Under the pieces are notes generated by a model. The model was not told the origin of the DNA and made no database searches. It saw only the letters and a program-made list of their open reading frames with translations. A DNA stretch of 9,918 bases from Chloroflexota bacterium (GTDB taxonomy: Bacteria; Chloroflexota; Dehalococcoidia; Lucifugimonadales; JADFKI01), in NCBI GenBank assembly GCA_024648655.1, contig JAGGDZ010000527.1:1-9918 (forward strand), given 5' to 3'. Position 1 is the stretch's first letter, and the number at the start of each line of letters is the position of its first letter. The position numbers and the translations under genes were made by a program. This document shows positions 5,314 to 9,918 of the stretch, piece by piece.

Positions 5314-6156
5314 ATGACGACCACACCGGGAACCGAACTGATTGAACTCGAAAATGGCGTTTTCGCTCGGCTTCACGAGGGCCTTACCAACGCGGGCATC
5401 ATTGTTGGCGACGAGGGCGTGCTGGTGATAGACTCGCTGCGCGTTCCTTCATTCGCAAGGGACCTAATCCGAGACGTCAGGCACATAACCGACAAGCCGA
5501 TTCAGTACCTGGTGGACACCCATTCGCACTGGGATCATGCGTGGGGCAACGAGGAGTTCCCGGACGCCACTATAATCGGACATGAGAACTGCTACAACGA
5601 GATGGTGGATGTCGAATGGAACAGGGAGTGGCGGGAGAAGGTAGTATCTTCGGGAGATCCCTGGTCCGAAGAGGCTGCGCTCGTTAAAATTACGCCCCCC
5701 AACCTCACCTTCGAGACCAGCATGAGGCTTTACTTCGGCGGAAGGGAGCTGCGTCTCATATTCTTGGGCAGGGCGCACACGGGCGGCGACACTCACATCC
5801 ATCTGCCGGACGACGGCATCGTCTTCTGCGGGGATGTAGCGCAGGATGGCGGGGTACCTTATCTGGGTGATTCTTATCCGGACGAGTGGCCAGACACAGA
5901 CGACCGTCTGGTCGGACTGCCGGTGGAGCGATTTGTTTCCGGGCATGGTCCCGTCGGAGCGCATTCCGCGTTGGAAGAGGCAAGGGACTTCATTCACGAA
6001 CTCTTCGGCACGCTCCAGGCTGCTGCCAAAGAGGGCAGAAACGCACAGGAGGCGGCATCTTCGACGGTCGCGGCCCTGACTCCTCGCTATGGGGGGTGGC
6101 GCAGCTTTGAACGGCTGGAAGAGACTCTGCCGGAGGTGTACGCCAAGCTGACCTAG
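5314..6156 (+). CDS. MBL-fold metallo-hydrolase
   Basis: A 280-residue metallo-beta-lactamase fold protein, expected to hydrolyse an ester, thioester, lactone or amide with a two-metal site. The start is ATG 5314 with AAAGGAGGAG 7 bases upstream. The N-terminus GVFARLHEGLTNAGIIVGDE (15-34) is the usual lead-in strand pair, followed by GVLVIDSLR with D40. All metal ligands are present: THSHWDHAWGN with H70, H72, D74 and H75; GRAHTGGD with H155; FCGD with D174; and SGHGP with H211. There is no signal peptide, so a cytoplasmic enzyme is likely. It is the first gene of the plus-strand run with the sulfatase-like and GMC genes, with 258 bases before the next. The substrate cannot be read from sequence; lactonase-like or glyoxalase II-like roles are both open. 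Confidence 0.93.
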   Translation: MTTTPGTELIELENGVFARLHEGLTNAGIIVGDEGVLVIDSLRVPSFARDLIRDVRHITDKPIQYLVDTHSHWDHAWGNEEFPDATIIGHENCYNEMVDVEWNREWREKVVSSGDPWSEEAALVKITPPNLTFETSMRLYFGGRELRLIFLGRAHTGGDTHIHLPDDGIVFCGDVAQDGGVPYLGDSYPDEWPDTDDRLVGLPVERFVSGHGPVGAHSALEEARDFIHELFGTLQAAAKEGRNAQEAASSTVAALTPRYGGWRSFERLEETLPEVYAKLT

Positions 6157-6278
6157 ATCGCGCCGGTACAAGCGAAACCAGAAGTCTGATTCCTCTGCTC
6201 TTCGATCGCCGCTCGACCGGCAAAGTACCATGCCGCTATGCGGGCTCGTCAGTACCTCACGGCAATGCGCGGCATTCG

Positions 6279-6302
6279 CGTCGCAGTTGGCGTCGCAGTT
6301 GG
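6279..6302. repeat. 12-base tandem duplication upstream of the sulfatase-like gene
   Basis: CGTCGCAGTTGG occurs twice head to tail (6279-6290 and 6291-6302). It lies in the 258-base gap between the MBL and sulfatase-like genes, outside any gene I support. Confidence 0.85.
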
Positions 6303-6351
6303 CTTTGAAGGTCTGAGATTTCTCCGCCTGAAGGCAGTGTGCGTCGGCATC

Positions 6352-6381
6352 TTCACCTTATGCCCAAGCTCGTGTTATATT
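6352..6381 (+). promoter_or_regulatory. Possible promoter for the sulfatase-like gene
   Basis: TTCACC (6352-6357), an 18-base spacer and TATATT (6376-6381) precede the gene. A start near 6388 would give a leader of about 27 bases holding the AGGAGGG ribosome binding site. If real, the sulfatase-like and GMC genes can be expressed apart from the MBL gene. Confidence 0.35.
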
Positions 6382-6414
6382 CGCGGAAACAGGCGCATCA
6401 CAGGAGGGACTGAG

Positions 6415-7809
6415 ATGAATGTCATCTGGATAGTTTCCGATACCTTCCGAAGGGACCATATAGGCGCATACGGAAACCGCAGGATTCATACGCCCTCTCT
6501 GGATGCACTCGCGACGAGGGCGGTTCGGTTCGACTCTCACTATTCCGCCGGGTTCCCGACTATGCCCACGCGAGCGGATCATCAGACCGGTCGCTGGACG
6601 ATGTCGTTCATGGGGTGGCAGCCTCTTCCCGACGGCGTTACCACCCTCGCGGAGATTCTGGCTGAACACGGCATGCATACGGCTGCTTCGGTGGACACCC
6701 CGTATTATCTCCGGGATGGGATGAACTACGACCGGGGCTTTCAGTCCTTCTTCATGAACGCGGGGCAGGATTCCCTCTGGTCGCTGATTCCGGAGCCGGG
6801 CTATCATCACGAGGCGCTCGATATACGCGCTGCGTGGCGGAGTGAGGCTGACAGGAACGCCCCCAAGACCTTCATGGCAGCAATCCGGTGGCTGGAGCGG
6901 CACTACAAGGAAGACTTCTTCTTGTATGTGGACACCTGGGACCCGCACGAGCCATGGGACGCGCCGTCCTACTACACGGAACTGTACCTGCCGGACTACG
7001 ACGGCGAACTCGTGCTGCCGCTCTATGGCAACTGGCATGACATGCCCGGCTATGAAGAGTCGCAACTTCGGAAAGGGCACGCTACATATTGCGGCGAGAT
7101 TACAATGGTGGACACTTGGGTAGGATTTCTGCTGAAGTCGGTGGAGAACATGGGGCTGGCGGACAATACGGTCGTCATTTTTACCACGGACCACGGTTTC
7201 TACTTCGGAGAGCACGGTGGACTCTTCGGCAAGATGAGCTCGGACAAGTACCCGGACGGGACGCTGCGTCCGTACGACGAACTGGGTTCGCAGTGGAGCT
7301 ATTCGCCGCTCTTTGAGGAAATTGTTCGCCTGCCTCTTCTGATCCGCGCACCCGAAATACCGCCGGGGACTTACAGCGGGTTGAGTTCCGCAATCGATGT
7401 AATGCCCACCGTCCTGGACTTGCTGGGCATGGACATTCCTGCCTTCGTGCAGGGCAGATCGCTCGCTCCGGCATTGCGCGACGGGTCATATTCGGGGAGG
7501 GAATTCGTCATTAGCAGCCTTCCGTTCGCAAATCCGGGCGATCCGGTTCAATCCGTGGACAACTTCCTCCGTGACCTCAAGGACTTCCCGGTTACGACTG
7601 TCACATCCGGGGAGTGGAGCCTGCTATACAGCCCCGAACCCGGAGTATCGCAGCTATACAATCTGAAAGCCGATCCACATCAGCTCGAAAATGTGATTGA
7701 AAGGCACATGGACTTAGCCGGAGAACTCCATAAGCTGCTCGTCGAGTTCATGCGCGAGACCGAAGTGCCGGCGCGCTTGCTGAAGCCACGTCTGGAACTG
7801 CGGATGTAG
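6415..7809 (+). CDS. Sulfatase-like hydrolase (alkaline phosphatase superfamily) with Thr at the FGly position
   Basis: A 464-residue protein of the sulfatase/phosphonate monoester hydrolase family, which cleaves sulfate or phosphate esters. The frame is open back to 6238, but ATG 6415 is chosen: it has AGGAGGG 6 bases upstream and begins right at the family strand MNVIWIVSDTFRRDHIGAYG. D9 is a metal ligand. The nucleophile motif, normally CxPxR, reads T49-M-P-T-R53 before ADHQTGR, so the residue converted to formylglycine in sulfatases is threonine. Other active-site parts are intact: DPHEPW with H178, FTTDHGFYFGEHG with D259 and H260, and K273. The C-terminal AIDVMPTVLDLLG (326-338) and the QLYNLKADPHQLENV tail (413-427) are typical. 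No signal peptide is visible, so it is probably cytoplasmic. It could be a phosphodiesterase or a sulfatase using another chemistry. Confidence 0.9.
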   Translation: MNVIWIVSDTFRRDHIGAYGNRRIHTPSLDALATRAVRFDSHYSAGFPTMPTRADHQTGRWTMSFMGWQPLPDGVTTLAEILAEHGMHTAASVDTPYYLRDGMNYDRGFQSFFMNAGQDSLWSLIPEPGYHHEALDIRAAWRSEADRNAPKTFMAAIRWLERHYKEDFFLYVDTWDPHEPWDAPSYYTELYLPDYDGELVLPLYGNWHDMPGYEESQLRKGHATYCGEITMVDTWVGFLLKSVENMGLADNTVVIFTTDHGFYFGEHGGLFGKMSSDKYPDGTLRPYDELGSQWSYSPLFEEIVRLPLLIRAPEIPPGTYSGLSSAIDVMPTVLDLLGMDIPAFVQGRSLAPALRDGSYSGREFVISSLPFANPGDPVQSVDNFLRDLKDFPVTTVTSGEWSLLYSPEPGVSQLYNLKADPHQLENVIERHMDLAGELHKLLVEFMRETEVPARLLKPRLELRM

Positions 7810-7812
7810 GGG

Positions 7813-7838
7813 TGCGCTGGAGGAGTGCGCTGTAGGAG
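7813..7838 (+). promoter_or_regulatory. Duplicated ribosome binding site before the GMC gene
   Basis: Two 13-base units stand head to tail, TGCGCTGGAGGAG (7813-7825) and TGCGCTGTAGGAG (7826-7838), with one mismatch. Each ends in a Shine-Dalgarno core. The second copy ends 12 bases before ATG 7851, longer than ideal; the first is 25 bases away. They fill most of the 41-base gap after the sulfatase-like stop. Confidence 0.6.
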
Positions 7839-7850
7839 TGTTATGAAAGC

Positions 7851-9401
7851 ATGAGCAAGGGATACGATTACATAATAGTCGGCGCGGGTTCGGCGGGCGC
7901 GGCACTGGCGTCTAGGCTGTCCGAAGACCCGCGATGTTCGATTCTGCTGCTGGAGGCCGGCGCGGACTACCCATCTCAGGAAAGTATGCCGGATTCGGTC
8001 AAGTACGCTTACGGGACTGATACGACCATCTGGGACGGCGGGCACATCTGGAACTTTCGCGCAAGGGCGACTGAGAGCGCCGACATAGACATCCCCAGAG
8101 GGAGAGTCACCGGAGGCTCCAGCGCAGTCAACGATGCCCAGTTTTTGCGGGCGATGCCCAATGACTTCGACCGGTGGGCGGAATGGGGCAATTCCGAATG
8201 GAGTTACGAAAAGGTATTCCCTTATCTGTTGAAACTGGAATCCGATGAGGACTTCCAGGACGAGTTCCATGGCGCGGACGGGCCCATAATCTGCCGCCGA
8301 TACCGCCGGGACGAATGGGGACCACAGCAGCGCGCATTCTATCGCGCATGTCTGGACGCCGGGTTTTCGGATTGCGCCGACCATAACATGCCCAACTCCA
8401 CGGGTGTTGGTCCCCTAGCCTTTAACATCGCAGAGCGGGTACGAGTGAGCACGGCGATGGGCTACCTCGACCCGGCGCGCGGCCGGCCGGGATTGGAAGT
8501 CAGACCGCACTCCCTCGTGAGCGGTGTCATCTTCGAGGATCTCAGGGCGATTGGCGTCCGAGTCATCAGAGACGGCAAGGAATCATCCGTGTTTGGCGGA
8601 GAAGTAATCCTCTGCGCCGGTGCAATAGGGTCGCCTCATATACTCGCCCTTTCGGGGGTCGGGCCGCGCGAGCAGTTGCGGCAGCTTGAAATACCTGTCG
8701 TGCAGGACCTGCCCGGCGTTGGGCGCAATCTGCGAGACCATCCGGATGTGCCGATGGCATGGCGCACTCGCGAAAACTTTCCGCTGGATACCAATCAGGT
8801 AGCCACAGGCACGGTTACGCTGCGGTTCACGGCGACGGATTCGCCGTTCAAGAATGACCTCGTAGTGTACATGGGCAACTACTCGGCGGGAAGACCGATG
8901 AGGGGCTTGGACCACATAAGCCCTTCAGGCATAGGCATAAGCCAGTGTCTCTATCTAGCGCTGAGCCAGGGCGAGCTTCGCGTACAGTCCTGCGACCCGA
9001 GGCAGCCGCCTTATCTCGACTTCAACCTGCTGGACGACCCCTTTGACTTGGCGCGTATGCGCGAGAGCGTCAGACTCTGCGCCGACCTGTTCCGACATGC
9101 GGCATTCGACGACATTGTCGAGGAACGCATGGGACCTTCGGAAGAAGTTCTGAACAATGATGACGCGCTGGACTTGTGGATGAAGCGGGAGGTAATTACC
9201 GCCCATCATGTATCCAGCACCTGCAAGATGGGACCGTCAAGCGACCCGATGGCCGTGGTTGACCAGTACGGCATGGTACACGGCGTGGACGGTCTGCGAA
9301 TCATAGACGCCTCGATAATGCCTGACACGGTGCGAGCGAACCTGAATCTCACGGTCATAGCAATGGCAGAGCGGGCAGCGGAATTCGTGATGTCAGGCTG
9401 A
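7851..9401 (+). CDS. GMC family FAD-dependent oxidoreductase
   Basis: A 516-residue glucose-methanol-choline oxidoreductase, a flavoprotein that oxidises an alcohol to an aldehyde or ketone. The N-terminal Rossmann motif is YIIVGAGSAGAALASRL (7-23), with E35 in LLLEAGADY binding the FAD ribose. GMC signature 1 is present as GRVTGGSSAVNDAQFLR (84-100) and signature 2 as GAIGSPHILALSGVG (257-271). The C-terminal active site has HHVSSTCKMG (452-461), with H453 as catalytic base, and RANLNLTVIAMAERAAEFV (495-513), with N497 or N499 as the partner. The length is normal and no signal peptide or haem domain is seen, so a cytoplasmic dehydrogenase or oxidase is likely. It follows the sulfatase-like gene by 41 bases, so the two are probably cotranscribed; the alcohol may be the product released by that hydrolase (inference). 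Confidence 0.94.
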   Translation: MSKGYDYIIVGAGSAGAALASRLSEDPRCSILLLEAGADYPSQESMPDSVKYAYGTDTTIWDGGHIWNFRARATESADIDIPRGRVTGGSSAVNDAQFLRAMPNDFDRWAEWGNSEWSYEKVFPYLLKLESDEDFQDEFHGADGPIICRRYRRDEWGPQQRAFYRACLDAGFSDCADHNMPNSTGVGPLAFNIAERVRVSTAMGYLDPARGRPGLEVRPHSLVSGVIFEDLRAIGVRVIRDGKESSVFGGEVILCAGAIGSPHILALSGVGPREQLRQLEIPVVQDLPGVGRNLRDHPDVPMAWRTRENFPLDTNQVATGTVTLRFTATDSPFKNDLVVYMGNYSAGRPMRGLDHISPSGIGISQCLYLALSQGELRVQSCDPRQPPYLDFNLLDDPFDLARMRESVRLCADLFRHAAFDDIVEERMGPSEEVLNNDDALDLWMKREVITAHHVSSTCKMGPSSDPMAVVDQYGMVHGVDGLRIIDASIMPDTVRANLNLTVIAMAERAAEFVMSG

Positions 9402-9918
9402 TCAATTGCACCATCAGACGAGCGGAGCGCATGGCTGCGCCTTCACATATGAGCATGTCCCCCAAGGTCAGGTCGGCGACGGCTGGATTGGCGTAGGCGG
9501 CTCAAGATCGCCCGGCAGCCCTGACCTTCTCCAGCATCACCGGCGGCAAAGGGAATACCCAGCCCCTGTTCGTGATGACTTCCATTGCAAGCGCGGGTGG
9601 AACCGCCACGGTAATCTCCGGCTCCATGGAGAGCGCGTAAGGTCGCTTGCCCGGTTCGATGACTACCGCATTGTCGAAGAGAGCAACCTTGGCGGCGTAA
9701 TCGCGCGGCGTCTGAAATCGCAGGCTGCCGTGTCTTGTTCACTCCTCCCGAAACTCCACACCGTGCTTGGGACGGTTACCCCCGCAACCACCGGTTGACA
9801 TCGCAAACTGGTGATGGTATGTTCTGCCGACACTTTTACATAATGCATCAAACGTTATGCCATCATAAAAAGATGGCGCTTTGCCCCCGGTGACAGCTCT
9901 GGTAACCCCCAATCCGCA
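9402..9918. other. Mostly unassigned tail of the window
   Basis: After the GMC stop I see no recognisable gene. The open frames on the plus strand and the Arg/Gly/Ser-rich minus-strand frame at 9443-9742 have the composition of out-of-frame reading. One minus-strand stretch (9502-9738) reads more like protein and is listed separately. Upstream of it, on its own strand, 9742-9918 looks like leader DNA: an AT-rich patch around 9833-9871, a perfect 6-base stem-loop GCCATC-ATAAAAA-GATGGC (9859-9877), and a GGGAGGAG ribosome binding site-like block (9742-9749). Confidence 0.5.
9502..9738 (-). CDS. Unrecognised small minus-strand ORF, start codon unresolved
   Basis: This frame runs between two in-frame TGA stops (9741-9739 and 9504-9502) and reads like real protein. 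It contains RFQTPRDYAAKVALFDNAVV, then IEPGKRPYALSMEPEITVAV and GWVFPLPPVMLEKVRAAGRS, with balanced charge and mostly G/C third positions. There is no ATG, GTG or TTG near its beginning; the only candidate is CTG at 9723, 18 bases past a GGGAGGAG block. A GTG start touching that block leads into a different frame, so a one-base frameshift after VNKTRQ could join the two. I do not recognise the family and give no function. It may be a broken gene, the end of a larger one, or chance. Confidence 0.3.
   Translation of the reverse strand, partial: TRHGSLRFQTPRDYAAKVALFDNAVVIEPGKRPYALSMEPEITVAVPPALAMEVITNRGWVFPLPPVMLEKVRAAGRS

Noticed and set aside
6238..6414. Upstream extension of the sulfatase-like gene to ATG 6238
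   Set aside because: The extra 59 residues show no family similarity and include the 12-base tandem repeat; ATG 6415 has a strong ribosome binding site and starts at the first strand of the fold.
6358..7215. Minus-strand open frame of 285 residues
   Set aside because: Antisense shadow of the sulfatase-like gene with no recognisable motif.
7680..8384. Minus-strand open frame of 234 residues across the sulfatase-GMC junction
   Set aside because: It spans the ends of two well supported plus-strand genes and the duplicated ribosome binding site; no domain is visible.

Overview
The window looks like a piece of a moderately GC-rich bacterial chromosome. The gene content is a CaiB/BaiF CoA-transferase, a crotonase, an MBL-fold hydrolase, a sulfatase-like hydrolase, a GMC oxidoreductase, a type II haloacid dehalogenase-like HAD protein, a stand-alone MIP18-like protein next to an Mrp-type P-loop ATPase, and a decayed retropepsin-like aspartic protease. 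This mix resembles catabolically versatile uncultured Chloroflexota (SAR202-like lineages). That placement is inference from gene content, not from a marker gene.

Layout. Positions 1-3781 are read on the minus strand. In transcription order they carry a MIP18/DUF59 protein (3781-3467), an Mrp/NBP35-like ATPase (3348-2536), a small cupin (2358-2041), a crotonase (1877-1113), a frameshifted aspartic protease remnant (1048-864) and the N-terminal two thirds of a CoA-transferase that leaves the window at base 1. Good sigma70-type promoters can be read before the crotonase and, less strongly, before the MIP18 and cupin genes. A tRNA-Pro(GGG) gene with its own promoter and an encoded CCA lies at 3938-4014 on the plus strand. 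It converges with a HAD hydrolase gene (4919-4185, minus).

From 5314 to 9401 three enzymes run on the plus strand: MBL-fold hydrolase, sulfatase-like alkaline phosphatase superfamily hydrolase, and GMC flavoprotein oxidoreductase. They are preceded by a 394-base intergenic region that holds a 15-base palindrome. The last 500 bases hold one open stretch on the minus strand that reads like protein but has no clear start.

How the genes may work together (inference). The plus-strand trio could release an alcohol from a sulfate or phosphate ester, oxidise it, and hydrolyse an ester or lactone. The CoA-transferase and crotonase could then process the resulting acid as a CoA thioester. The MIP18/Mrp pair is a separate housekeeping-like unit, probably linked to Fe-S cluster assembly.

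The most unusual points are active-site departures in several proteins: a crotonase lacking both catalytic glutamates, an Mrp-like ATPase lacking the CxxC cluster motif, and a sulfatase homologue with threonine at the formylglycine position. Short-repeat structures also sit at gene starts: an 8-base periodic array before mrp, a duplicated ribosome binding site before the GMC gene, and a duplicated start region in the HAD gene. I see no CRISPR array, transposase, integrase or defence system.
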